Origin: Candidatus Micrarchaeum acidiphilum ARMAN-2
GTDB lineage: Archaea; Micrarchaeota; Micrarchaeia; Micrarchaeales; Micrarchaeaceae
Length of the DNA stretch: 64,000 nucleotides
NCBI GenBank assembly: GCA_009387755.1
Contig: GG697241.1
Span: 186,001 to 250,000, forward strand
Reading direction: 5' to 3'
Positions 7,839 through 15,748 of this stretch are shown here, piece after piece. The position numbers and the translations under genes are program-made. Each line of letters begins with the position of its first letter. The stretch's first letter is position 1. The notes beneath the pieces were generated by a model that was not told the DNA's origin, did no database searches, and saw only the letters and a list, made by a program, of their open reading frames with translations.

Positions 7839-8033
7839 CGCCTTCAGTTTCAAACCTGTTTTGAGCAGATTCTTAGCGAAACATGGCAAACCTAATTATC
7901 TATACGAAGCCTGTTAAAATGTAATCATATACCCTTATCAAGAAGCACAAGCCAAAACGCATATAACTTAATAAAGCTAATTAAACAACTGCGCTAAAAA
8001 CTAACAAAATCACAAATACTTACAAAACGTGAT

Positions 8034-9302
8034 ATGGTGCCTCTTAATCATCAAAATCGCAAACCTATGTCTTTTGGGGATTCACTAGAGCTAATAAACG
8101 GAACTATCGTACTAAATGACAAGGTAGATAATTGCAATTTATTTATAAAAAATGGAGTCATAACAAAAATCGGAGTAGATGTGGGCGAGCATAATAAAAT
8201 AGATGCTTCTGGTATGTTCGTACTTCCTGGTTTAATAAATTCCCACACGCATTTGGGCGAGACAGTATTTAAGAATCTTATATCCTTTAAGGGACTCTAT
8301 GAATACATACGAAAAACAGATGATATAAACACCAAGTTACGATCAAACACAAGTTTTGTAAGAGCAGCTTCTGGCTATAAGTCAATTGTGGATTTTATAA
8401 AAGAAGGCATAACTACAATATGTGCCGCCCGCTGTGCAACTGAATGTGATAATGCGGGACTAAGATCCTTTTCAGGATATATTTTTATGAAAAGCAAGAA
8501 GCTACAACATTTTATTGATGAATTTAACGAAGCATTCTATGACTATATTAACAATATAAAAACCTCAAAACTTTCAAAACCAATCCTTTTTCTACATTCT
8601 ATAGAATATGTAGACTCAGATACGTTGGAATTGATAAGTAAATTACACAAAACATACAAACTGCCATTTACTGTGCACTTGTCTGAAACCAAATATGGAG
8701 AAGCAAAAGTAAGAAAAAATTTTGGGTGCAGTAGCACCGAATTATTAAATTCCTATGGTTTGATAAATGAAAGCGCTTTACTTGTGCATTGCTGTTACAC
8801 CTCAGAAACCGACTTGCAACTTATTAAAAAAAAGAAGGCAAATGTAATACTTTGTCCTACATCAAATAAACGACTGAATAATCGTACACCATCCTTAAAA
8901 ACATTGCTTAAACTCGGAATTAACACATCTATAGCTACAGATGGACTGGCAACAAATCTGTCTCCGAGTTTGCTTGCAGAATATAAATATTTAGCTAAAA
9001 TAGAAAATATAAATATGGAAAACAAATCATTTGCAATGTTGACTACTAATCCGGCAAAGGCACTTGGAATTAAAGCCGGGGCTATCCAAAAAGGCAATCT
9101 TTCCGATCTTATACTGCTCCAACCAGAAAAAGGTTATAAATTTAATGGCAATATACCGAGTTTATTTTGGCATTCAAAAATAAAATACGTTATAGTGGGC
9201 GGAAAACCAATTTTACTAATGGATAAGTATACTACTTTAAATTTAAGTGAAGTTAAAGCTAAATTCGACTTAGCGCGTACCATGGTCTTTAAAGCAGTAT
9301 GA
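8034..9302 (+). CDS. amidohydrolase, SAH/chlorohydrolase-type deaminase family
   Basis: A 422-residue metal-dependent hydrolase of the amidohydrolase superfamily (deaminase and chlorohydrolase branch). Metal ligands are visible: H71-x-H73 in INSHTHLGE, a histidine in FTVHLSETK, a histidine in LVHCCYTS, and the aspartate of IATDGLATN. The C-terminal strand set (GNLSDLILLQPEK; IKYVIVGGKPIL) closes the small beta-sandwich domain typical of these enzymes. Relatives deaminate adenosine-like or guanine-like compounds; the substrate here is unknown. It opens an AT-rich block of five radical-chemistry and accessory genes, suggesting it tailors a small molecule or nucleoside-like intermediate. Base use differs plainly from the flanking housekeeping genes. 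Confidence 0.75.
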   Translation: MVPLNHQNRKPMSFGDSLELINGTIVLNDKVDNCNLFIKNGVITKIGVDVGEHNKIDASGMFVLPGLINSHTHLGETVFKNLISFKGLYEYIRKTDDINTKLRSNTSFVRAASGYKSIVDFIKEGITTICAARCATECDNAGLRSFSGYIFMKSKKLQHFIDEFNEAFYDYINNIKTSKLSKPILFLHSIEYVDSDTLELISKLHKTYKLPFTVHLSETKYGEAKVRKNFGCSSTELLNSYGLINESALLVHCCYTSETDLQLIKKKKANVILCPTSNKRLNNRTPSLKTLLKLGINTSIATDGLATNLSPSLLAEYKYLAKIENINMENKSFAMLTTNPAKALGIKAGAIQKGNLSDLILLQPEKGYKFNGNIPSLFWHSKIKYVIVGGKPILLMDKYTTLNLSEVKAKFDLARTMVFKAV

Positions 9303-9580
9303 TTTTTCATCAAAAGACTGATGTTTAATACACTTCCAATCCTCAAAAGTTTTTAAATCATCTAAGGCGTATCTGTTTTGGTAACAACCTTCGGAGTTAG
9401 GTTTGTAGACTAATTCGAGAAATAATACTAATTTAAACTATCTATCTAACACATCACTAACCACAAAATAAATATATATTTGAAAGGTATATTATTAATC
9501 GCAATTGGAGCGAAGATAAAATAATCCGAAGTTATGTTAGAAACATTCTAATAACTAAAAATGAATAGCGGGCATGCCAA

Positions 9581-10822
9581 ATGTTAGAATACACAAATAA
9601 CGCACCTGAAATAAGCTACAAAGAATATGATCCATTGGAACACTACAAAGGAAGTGTCGGCCCTACAAACGAATTCGGTGACGCAATCGAAACGCAACCA
9701 GACATAAAAAATGTAGGTTGGACTATCGGAAACGAATGTCCATATAGATGCAAACACTGTTATAGCATGTCTGCAAGACAAAAAGGAAAAGATTTGTCAA
9801 AAGAAATGGTCGATCGAATAGTAGATCAGCTTGCAATAAACCATATAAAAACCGTTAACTTGGGTGGCAACGAACCACTTTTTACAAACGGGTTAAATCC
9901 TCAAAAAACAATGCTGCCTTACATCATAAATGAATTAGTATCTCACGGTATGATTGTCGGACTGACTACTAGCGGAATTACCCTAACATACCTATACAAG
10001 CACTATAAAAAGGCATTCGAGCAGCTAAACGATGTTGATGTCTCACTTGATTCTCCCATACCCACAGAACATAATTTCAATAGGGGCGCAAAACTTTTTG
10101 ATACTGCCATAGAAGCAATAAAAATATGTCAGGATGCTGGCAAGCCCCATTCTTTTATAATGGCCGGAATGAAATGGAACTTCACTATAGATAGGCTTGA
10201 AATGTTGGTGGATCTTGCCAAAAAATACGATGCAGATGTTAGAATAAATCCAATCAAACCCGTGGAACCAAAACACCGTAATATTGCATTGCCCCCAGAA
10301 ATGTACTACGCCGGATTCTCCTACTTAATGAGTGTCTGCAAGCCCATTGATCTAGGCGAACCGCCACTGGCCGCATTGACTGACTATCAAGGTGCAAATC
10401 GCTGCCCGTGCGGTAGAACCTCATTTAGGATTCATTCAATAACACCAGATGGAAAGATTTACGTGAGTCCCTGTGTATATCTACATGATTACAAATCCAC
10501 GTATGACTTGTTAAAACATGATCTTATTGAAATAATAAATTCACCACAATTTAAAGTTTTTAGGCAGCGACATGCGAATCCACAAATGATTGAAGATTGT
10601 AAAGATTGCCTCTTTTTGGAAAAATGTGGAGGCGGCTGTATTTCACGAGCTTATTTAGAAAATTTGCATAATACTGGCAAAAGAAGCATGCTTACCAAGG
10701 ATCCCTATTGCCCATTGAAGATAGCACCAAACGACAAATTTCCTAAAAGGCCACGCATTGAAACAAGCGAATGCCTAGTTCATATGGACTACCTTTGCAC
10801 ATGGATAGGTAAACCAAAGTAG
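9581..10822 (+). CDS. radical SAM protein with SPASM domain
   Basis: A 413-residue enzyme. The radical SAM [4Fe-4S] motif is C53-x3-C57-x2-C60 (NECPYRCKHCY), followed by the SAM-contacting LGGNEP block. The C-terminal 130 residues carry a SPASM-type cysteine set (NRCPCGRT, VSPCVYLH, CKDCLFLEKCGGGC, DPYCPL) expected to bind auxiliary clusters. SPASM enzymes usually modify ribosomal peptides or proteins, or act in cofactor synthesis. The next gene, another radical SAM enzyme, begins 15 nt after the stop, and both starts are preceded by near-identical GGG-x-ATGCCA segments. Together they look like one transcription unit. The substrate is not known. Confidence 0.85.
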   Translation: MLEYTNNAPEISYKEYDPLEHYKGSVGPTNEFGDAIETQPDIKNVGWTIGNECPYRCKHCYSMSARQKGKDLSKEMVDRIVDQLAINHIKTVNLGGNEPLFTNGLNPQKTMLPYIINELVSHGMIVGLTTSGITLTYLYKHYKKAFEQLNDVDVSLDSPIPTEHNFNRGAKLFDTAIEAIKICQDAGKPHSFIMAGMKWNFTIDRLEMLVDLAKKYDADVRINPIKPVEPKHRNIALPPEMYYAGFSYLMSVCKPIDLGEPPLAALTDYQGANRCPCGRTSFRIHSITPDGKIYVSPCVYLHDYKSTYDLLKHDLIEIINSPQFKVFRQRHANPQMIEDCKDCLFLEKCGGGCISRAYLENLHNTGKRSMLTKDPYCPLKIAPNDKFPKRPRIETSECLVHMDYLCTWIGKPK

Positions 10823-10837
10823 AAATGGGAATGCCAC

Positions 10838-12406
10838 ATGAAAAACGGCATAATTGTATTAGCTACCCCTGCTCCAATATCTCATCGTACACCAGAAGAG
10901 AATTTAGGTTTGGGTTATTTAGCAGCGGTATTACGTCAAAAAGGTTATAATACTATCATAGTTGATGGCTGGCTTTCTAATATGTCCTATAGTGAAATAG
11001 CGTCAAATATACTCAATTACAAAAATATAATATGGGTGGGCTTCTCTTCCTACAGATCAAATATGGCCCAAACAATGAAAAGCGTAGAAATAATAAAGGC
11101 AGCCGATAAGTCGATTCCAATAGTTGTTGGCGGTTATGGTCCAACTTTCGACGCCGAAATCTTCTTAAAACGTGGAGCAGATGTGGCAGTAAGGGGCGAA
11201 GCAGAAAATATCGTTACGAAACTGACTGAACACTTCATATCTGGATTACCTTCGCTTAGCAATATAGAAGGGATAAGTTTTTTTGACGGGCATTCAATAG
11301 TGAATAACAAACCACTGCAAAAAATATCCAATCTAGATTCTTTACCGTTTCCTGCTAGAGACACAATGGGCAGTGTATTAAAGCGAAGAATCCCAGTTCA
11401 TGTTTTGAGCGCAAGGGGTTGCATGGCCAACTGCATATTTTGCTCTATAACATCGTTCTGGCACCTGTCAAGCGGGCCGCAATGGAGGCAAAGATCTATA
11501 AAAAATTTTGTAGATGAACTGGAGTTCCTTTCAAAACAGGGAGTACGCCATTTTAAAGTTGTAGACGACAGTATGTTGGAACCTCCCAGGGGCTTGAAAT
11601 GGTGCCGCGAACTAGCTGATGAAATTATAGCCAGAAACCTTTCTATAAGACTTCGCAGTTCTGTTAGGGCGGATAGGGTAAATGAAGATATAGTCAGAGA
11701 ATTATCAAGAGCAGGTTTTTTTTCATTTTCTTGCGGCATAGAAAACTTTTCCAATTCCGCACTCAAACGCATGAATAAGACAGCCACACTTGAGCAGAAT
11801 CTAACGGCCCTAAATGCTTTTAAGAAATATAAAATATATGTCCAGGCTGGCCATATCTTATTTGACTACGGAACTACATTGGATGAACTTTGGGAAAATT
11901 TAAGATATATGGAAAAGTACATATGGATAATAAGCAAAGGTGTTTTCACAGAAATGTACGCAGCAGATAATACCCCATACACGAGGTTACTACAAAAAAA
12001 AGGTCTGTTTGTGCGCGATGAAAGTGGCCTAGGCAACAATAAATATTTTGTACAGGATCAGAGCGCGCGTAATGTCTACGACGCACTTAAAGAGTGGCAC
12101 AAGAACCACATGAAATTATATGATAAGGCTATAGACCCCCTTTCAAGTCCAAAAGCATTAGAAGAGGACGAACTCGCATCCATATACCAACTTTACATAA
12201 AGTTACATAAAAAAGACATTGAAATATTTAAAGCTCTCATGAAAATGGCCAATTACAACGAAAAACGTGAAATTTTGTTGGACTTTGTAAAAAACGAAAT
12301 AGTGCAAAGCGCGGAATGGTACAATAACATAGATGCTGCAGTAAACCGTCTATATGAAAAATTCGGGTTGATCTATGACGCAATGGAAAATCCTTTTATA
12401 TATTAA
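10838..12406 (+). CDS. B12-binding-type radical SAM protein
   Basis: A 522-residue protein with an N-terminal Rossmann-like domain (residues about 1-150) as in cobalamin-binding radical SAM enzymes. The stretch IVVGGYGPTFDAEIFLKRG fits that fold, but the DxHxxG cobalamin-ligand motif is not evident. The radical SAM core follows, with CMANCIFC (C-x3-C-x2-C) after VLSARG. The last 130 residues are helical and family-specific. Members of this class methylate unactivated carbons, close rings or add methylthio groups. It directly follows the SPASM enzyme in the same direction and likely acts on the same product. The gene is AT-rich like its neighbours. Confidence 0.8.
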   Translation: MKNGIIVLATPAPISHRTPEENLGLGYLAAVLRQKGYNTIIVDGWLSNMSYSEIASNILNYKNIIWVGFSSYRSNMAQTMKSVEIIKAADKSIPIVVGGYGPTFDAEIFLKRGADVAVRGEAENIVTKLTEHFISGLPSLSNIEGISFFDGHSIVNNKPLQKISNLDSLPFPARDTMGSVLKRRIPVHVLSARGCMANCIFCSITSFWHLSSGPQWRQRSIKNFVDELEFLSKQGVRHFKVVDDSMLEPPRGLKWCRELADEIIARNLSIRLRSSVRADRVNEDIVRELSRAGFFSFSCGIENFSNSALKRMNKTATLEQNLTALNAFKKYKIYVQAGHILFDYGTTLDELWENLRYMEKYIWIISKGVFTEMYAADNTPYTRLLQKKGLFVRDESGLGNNKYFVQDQSARNVYDALKEWHKNHMKLYDKAIDPLSSPKALEEDELASIYQLYIKLHKKDIEIFKALMKMANYNEKREILLDFVKNEIVQSAEWYNNIDAAVNRLYEKFGLIYDAMENPFIY

Positions 12407-12410
12407 TATC

Positions 12411-12560
12411 TTAAAGAATTCTACCGACTTCGTAGGTAGTTAAAATATCTATCTATTTTTACATAAATATTCTTGGCAGCAGCATTGCCATGGTTTAACA
12501 CGACCTGATATTCTGCCTCCGAAGTGTAAACATGTCTAGTGCGAACTATAAACGGTTGGT
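12411..12560 (+). repeat. diverged direct repeat, copy A
   Basis: Starts with CTTAAAGAATTCTACCG and continues through TTCGTAGGTAGTTAAAATATC, later GAAGTGTAAACATG. It matches copy B at 13104-13230 in the same orientation: CTTAA-R-GAATTCTA-Y-CG near one end and a 13-nt identity (GAAGTGTAAACAT) near the other, with the middle poorly conserved. CTACC...GGTAG can form a small hairpin. The two copies flank the pyrophosphatase-like gene. Confidence 0.55.
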
Positions 12561-12729
12561 GAAAGGTGGTGTTTCGAACATCAACAATCAAACCATTTAT
12601 TCAATTAAGACGTTCAAGGATATCGCCTACTTTGTCTGTGGAGAGGATTCGAACGAAAAGGTTTATAAGGGCAAGGCCCCTATATCATTCTCTCCATATA
12701 AGCTTAGCTTTCATACCACCAAAGTTTAA
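12532..12729 (+). CDS. small ORF of 65 residues, possible peptide gene
   Basis: Begins inside repeat copy A and its 3' end overlaps the end of the pyrophosphatase-like gene on the other strand by 45 nt. The product is basic and hydrophilic (SSANYKRLVKGGVSNINNQ...), has a single cysteine and no signal peptide or membrane segment. No Shine-Dalgarno site is obvious. It is listed because it lies directly downstream of two radical SAM genes, where a peptide substrate gene could be expected. Copy B of the repeat has ATA where this ATG stands, so no second ORF exists there. Coding status is uncertain. Confidence 0.3.
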   Translation: MSSANYKRLVKGGVSNINNQTIYSIKTFKDIAYFVCGEDSNEKVYKGKAPISFSPYKLSFHTTKV

Positions 12730-13026
12730 AAAAGACTCAACCATTTTTGCCTCGCTGATACTCATGTTCCAAAGTATTTTAATCTCGGTATCGTGCTTTA
12801 CTGAATCTACTGTTTTTATAATCCCAACAACTCCTTTACCCTCTTTACCTACGAAAACATCAATTTCTTCGCCGTCTGTTCCAATAGTATTTTTTATATA
12901 GCCGTAATCCATAGGATAAATCCTATTGCTGTATCGCGGATGTGGTGTACCTCTTGGGCGGTCTATAAAAATACCATTTTTTTGGATCAATTCTTCAAAT
13001 TTCTGCCAATCTATAGTTTCGCTCAT
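12685..13026 (-). CDS. short inorganic pyrophosphatase-like protein
   Basis: 113 residues, against about 170 for normal family I pyrophosphatases. The core active-site strand is recognisable: YPMDYGYIKNTIGTDGEEID aligns with the family block YP-x2-YGYI...DGDPxD, with Glu in place of the middle metal-binding Asp. The second acidic pair is present in VDSVKHDTE. The N-terminal catalytic Glu-Lys-Glu strand appears reduced to FIDRPRGTPHPRY, and the C-terminal helix is absent. It may hydrolyse pyrophosphate released by a ligase or transferase, or a different phosphoanhydride. A TATA-like ATTTATAATC and a GGGTGA site precede the ATG. Two diverged direct repeats flank it. Confidence 0.65.
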   Translation of the reverse strand: MSETIDWQKFEELIQKNGIFIDRPRGTPHPRYSNRIYPMDYGYIKNTIGTDGEEIDVFVGKEGKGVVGIIKTVDSVKHDTEIKILWNMSISEAKMVESFLNFGGMKAKLIWRE

Positions 13027-13103
13027 TTATTCACCCTGTTATTGTTATTTTATCCGAATTTGATTATAAATGTATCTATGCAGTAAAATCTTGGAACTAT
13101 TCA

Positions 13104-13230
13104 GTCTTAAGGAATTCTATCGGTTTCGTTGGCAGTTTAAATATCCCTATGATGATCGTGCGCACAATATCCCTTGTTGATACTCGCTAGAGAAGTGTAA
13201 ACATAAATAGTCCGACAACTATTTTTGGGA
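13104..13230 (+). repeat. diverged direct repeat, copy B
   Basis: Second copy of the element at 12411-12560, same orientation. Begins AGTCTTAAGGAATTCTATCG and ends around GAAGTGTAAACATAAATAG. It is about 30 nt shorter in the middle than copy A. It lies between the 3' end of the HPr-kinase-like gene and the promoter of the pyrophosphatase-like gene. Confidence 0.5.
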
Positions 13231-13265
13231 GATAAAAGTGCTTATATCGGCAGGTGCCCTAATAA

Positions 13266-14312
13266 CTATCTGTTATTATCCCGTAGCAGCTTTGAACTAT
13301 CATAGTCTGTATGCGCACCGTTCTTAAGATACTGCTTTATGCTCCTTGCTATTTCGGGCAACCTCCCTTCAATGTATATTACTGGCTTTGAGGCTAGAAA
13401 CTGATTTGAAAAATATAATCGCTTTTTCTTTAGAGTATAAGAAACTTCATCAGGATAGGGAATCAAAGCACTCATTAAAATGGCTGGCATGCGTTCACTA
13501 TATTCAGACAAAGCGGTATAAAATGCCAATAATTCAGAATCTGTTTTTCCTTTTTTCTCTAGCACACACAAGTTGCTGTCCATTTTTCTAAGAATAATTA
13601 CAGCTTTAACTCTAAGTGGATAACCAGATTCACATATACCCAGTTGGCTTGGCCATACTGAAATACGGTTTACTTGAACCGCACTATCGGTGTCAAGATT
13701 ACCGCTTTTAATAGATTCTTTGGTTTGTAGGTTCTGAAATTCGTTAAATTCATTCCGTATAGATCCCAGTCTGAGTGACGATTTCTTAACACCACCTATC
13801 ACCCTCATATCTTTACTGTCCACAAAGATTCTGTTTCCTGCTGCGTATGCCAACTCTTTATCTAGCATGCACGTGTATACTGCCGTGGTAGTTTTACCTG
13901 CTCCTGACGGACCTATAATAAGTACACATTCATCGCCGTAAGATACTGCGCTACCATGTATTGAGAATATCCCTTTTTTATTGAGTTTCATTTCTATTAA
14001 TCTCGACGTTATAAGTACTGCATCTATTACAATTCGATCCAAGTCTGCTGGAGCCGAAAAACGTACGCTATAGCCATTTACTTTTAACGATCTAGGTCCA
14101 TATGCAATATTAATATCTATATCTATACTTAATTTTTTACCTGCAATAAACTGGACTTCCGGTAAAAATTGAGTGAATGTAGATTGAAACTTTTGATACA
14201 TGTCCTCCGGAAGTTTTAGATGTACTCCCACACCAAATAAATCAAAACCAGCATCAATTAGTCTTTGCTTAGTTTTATTTTTTGGCATTAACCTGTCAAT
14301 CATTCTTAACAC
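13266..14312 (-). CDS. HPr kinase/phosphorylase-like P-loop protein
   Basis: 348 residues. Residues 115-142 show the HprK family signature: a strand with IHGSAVSYGDECVLIIG running into the Walker A GPSGAGKTT, and later FVDSKDM as a possible Walker B-like strand. The N-terminal 110 residues are an uncharacterised mixed domain. HprK-like kinases phosphorylate Ser residues in proteins, and homologs occur in peptide-modification clusters with radical SAM enzymes. The start is either GTG 14312, which is leaderless about 26 nt after TATA box 14332-14343, or ATG 14303, which has GGTG upstream. It is convergent with the radical SAM genes and has the same AT-rich composition. Confidence 0.65.
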   Translation of the reverse strand: MLRMIDRLMPKNKTKQRLIDAGFDLFGVGVHLKLPEDMYQKFQSTFTQFLPEVQFIAGKKLSIDIDINIAYGPRSLKVNGYSVRFSAPADLDRIVIDAVLITSRLIEMKLNKKGIFSIHGSAVSYGDECVLIIGPSGAGKTTTAVYTCMLDKELAYAAGNRIFVDSKDMRVIGGVKKSSLRLGSIRNEFNEFQNLQTKESIKSGNLDTDSAVQVNRISVWPSQLGICESGYPLRVKAVIILRKMDSNLCVLEKKGKTDSELLAFYTALSEYSERMPAILMSALIPYPDEVSYTLKKKRLYFSNQFLASKPVIYIEGRLPEIARSIKQYLKNGAHTDYDSSKLLRDNNR

Positions 14313-14331
14313 CTTAGTAAAATCTGTGCTT

Positions 14332-14343
14332 ATTATATATATA
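14332..14343 (-). promoter_or_regulatory. TATA box for the HPr-kinase-like gene
   Basis: TTATATATATAA on the minus strand, centred about 26 nt before the GTG at 14312. It marks the right-hand border of the AT-rich island. Confidence 0.5.
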
Positions 14344-14540
14344 ACCGTTTCTATAGCCGAATTTCTAAAAGGTGTCTTACTACTATAAAAACGCTATGGC
14401 ATAACAACACAACGGATTATAATCATTAAAATATCTTTCGTCGATATTTTAACATTAATAATATAAAATCTATTTTCAAAGCAAGTTAAGCTCAATACCT
14501 GCTCTGCTGCTCGCACTTATCCAGAAAAGACTATATACCT

Positions 14541-14549
14541 ATAAAAATA
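14541..14549 (+). promoter_or_regulatory. TATA box for the gene at 14568
   Basis: ATAAAAATA centred about 24 nt before the ATG at 14568, implying a leaderless transcript. Confidence 0.5.
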
Positions 14550-14567
14550 AACCCATCCGGTGTAAAA

Positions 14568-15311
14568 ATGCCGTACATTCCTGCCGAGGACCGACCTGTG
14601 CTTGACAAGGCAGTCGATGCGCTTTCAGAATCCATTGTCAACGAGCTTGTTGGGGGAAATGACACAACAGACATTTCCGTATTGTACCGCCACAAAATAA
14701 GCGAAATACTAGTTAACCTATGTAGCATGGAAACTGGCGGATGGCCGCAAAAACTCGATACGCCTGCTGGAAAGCTTGGCGAAGAGATATTCAAAATTTC
14801 TGAAAAGTATAATTACAAGGGAGCATGGTTGGGCGAGCTGAATTACGCACTTACTAGGCTAATACAAGAAGTTCCGAAGAAGATGGTCGAATCAGGGCGC
14901 TGGAAGGAGGAGTTCAGGTATTGGATTTATGCGCAGACTGCTGGTGCGCTCGAAAGATCCGCGCTGCACTGGAACGAAATTTCGATGCCTCCTGGCGCAA
15001 AATGGGTTGCGGACGGTTTTGTGGGTGTGCTTTTTGACGTAAAGGATGAATACAAAAGAAGAGTAAATGCGGCATATGAAGCATTCCAGATACGCAAGTC
15101 AGGAGATGTTTACACGACTCCTTACAAGACCGAACTGGTAGAAAACAAGGGCGGATTTCAAGAGATTATGAAGCAAAACAAAAAAGAAGAAACAGTGATT
15201 GACGCCAAAAAAACACCGGAAGGCCTAATAAGGGCGCCTGATTCATCTAAAAATACCGACAACCTTAACACTTCCAGCTCAAAACCAGGGCTTTCAAAAT
15301 CTAAGGGCTAG
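14568..15311 (+). CDS. conserved hypothetical protein (MPYI-type)
   Basis: 247 residues. It opens with MPYIPAEDRPVLDKAVDAL and contains GELNYALTRLIQEV around residue 90. I associate this combination with a family of unknown function (possibly DUF6899) found in archaea and some phages. A Trp-rich helical middle (WKEEFRYWIYAQTAGALERSA) follows. The last 60 residues are low-complexity, polar and probably disordered. No enzyme motif is seen. The gene has a TATA box at leaderless spacing and also a GGTG four nucleotides before the ATG. The next gene on the opposite strand ends 8 bp beyond its stop. Confidence 0.5.
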   Translation: MPYIPAEDRPVLDKAVDALSESIVNELVGGNDTTDISVLYRHKISEILVNLCSMETGGWPQKLDTPAGKLGEEIFKISEKYNYKGAWLGELNYALTRLIQEVPKKMVESGRWKEEFRYWIYAQTAGALERSALHWNEISMPPGAKWVADGFVGVLFDVKDEYKRRVNAAYEAFQIRKSGDVYTTPYKTELVENKGGFQEIMKQNKKEETVIDAKKTPEGLIRAPDSSKNTDNLNTSSSKPGLSKSKG

Positions 15312-15318
15312 AGGCCAT

Positions 15319-15666
15319 TCATGCCTCGTTCTTGTCCTCACTTCTATGTATCCTGGCTAGCAGGCGCAGGTTGTTCGTCTGAACCATCCTGCCAATCCAA
15401 TACGCCCTTATTTCTGCATCTGTTGCAAGAGGCGTCAAATATACTGCTCCTATGCTGTCAAGCTTTTGCGATTCGGCAAGCGCGTTATTTTCGTATTCTT
15501 TGCCTTCCCACTTCCAATTGCTCTCAATAAGCTCCATGATCCTTTCGGCTTCGGTTTCATTGCGCAGCAGACGACTGCTACCTGAGCATACTTCTTTCTG
15601 CTCCCTCCTTTTATAAGATCCACGCTTTTCGGATTTATTATTTACCATAAAATCATCCATATGCAA
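15319..15666 (-). CDS. hypothetical protein, 115 residues
   Basis: Not recognised. The first 35 residues are strongly basic and polar, the rest reads as helices with aromatic residues (ESNWKWEGKEY; EIRAYWIGRMVQ). Its 3' end lies 8 bp from the stop of the MPYI-type gene, in convergent orientation. A later ATG (MVNNKS) is possible as the true start. No membrane segment or metal motif is visible. Confidence 0.45.
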   Translation of the reverse strand: MHMDDFMVNNKSEKRGSYKRREQKEVCSGSSRLLRNETEAERIMELIESNWKWEGKEYENNALAESQKLDSIGAVYLTPLATDAEIRAYWIGRMVQTNNLRLLARIHRSEDKNEA

Positions 15667-15718
15667 ATAATTCTAATGGAGCCAATAAATAAATCACCAT
15701 AAGCGCTAAAAACCAACT

Positions 15719-15728
15719 TTTATAAACT
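15719..15728 (+). promoter_or_regulatory. TATA box for guaB
   Basis: TTTATAAAC centred about 26 nt before the guaB ATG, consistent with leaderless transcription. Confidence 0.55.
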
Positions 15729-15748
15729 TTTATGCGATAAAATACTTA

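Noticed and set aside
7839-8033. Regulatory or repeat element before the amidohydrolase gene
   Set aside because: AT-rich with no clear inverted or direct repeat; nothing beyond a probable promoter can be supported.
9320-9480. Possible third copy of the 12.4/13.1-kb repeat
   Set aside because: Only short scattered matches (TATC-x-GTTT, CTATCTATCTA); not above chance in AT-rich DNA. This 278-bp gap otherwise shows only AT-rich, promoter-like sequence.
12640-12700. tRNA-like T-loop (GATTCGAACG) on the minus strand
   Set aside because: Flanking five-base arms do not pair and no acceptor or anticodon stem is found.
13140-13195. C/D-box guide RNA suggested by ATGATGA
   Set aside because: No CTGA D box or paired end follows at the expected distance.
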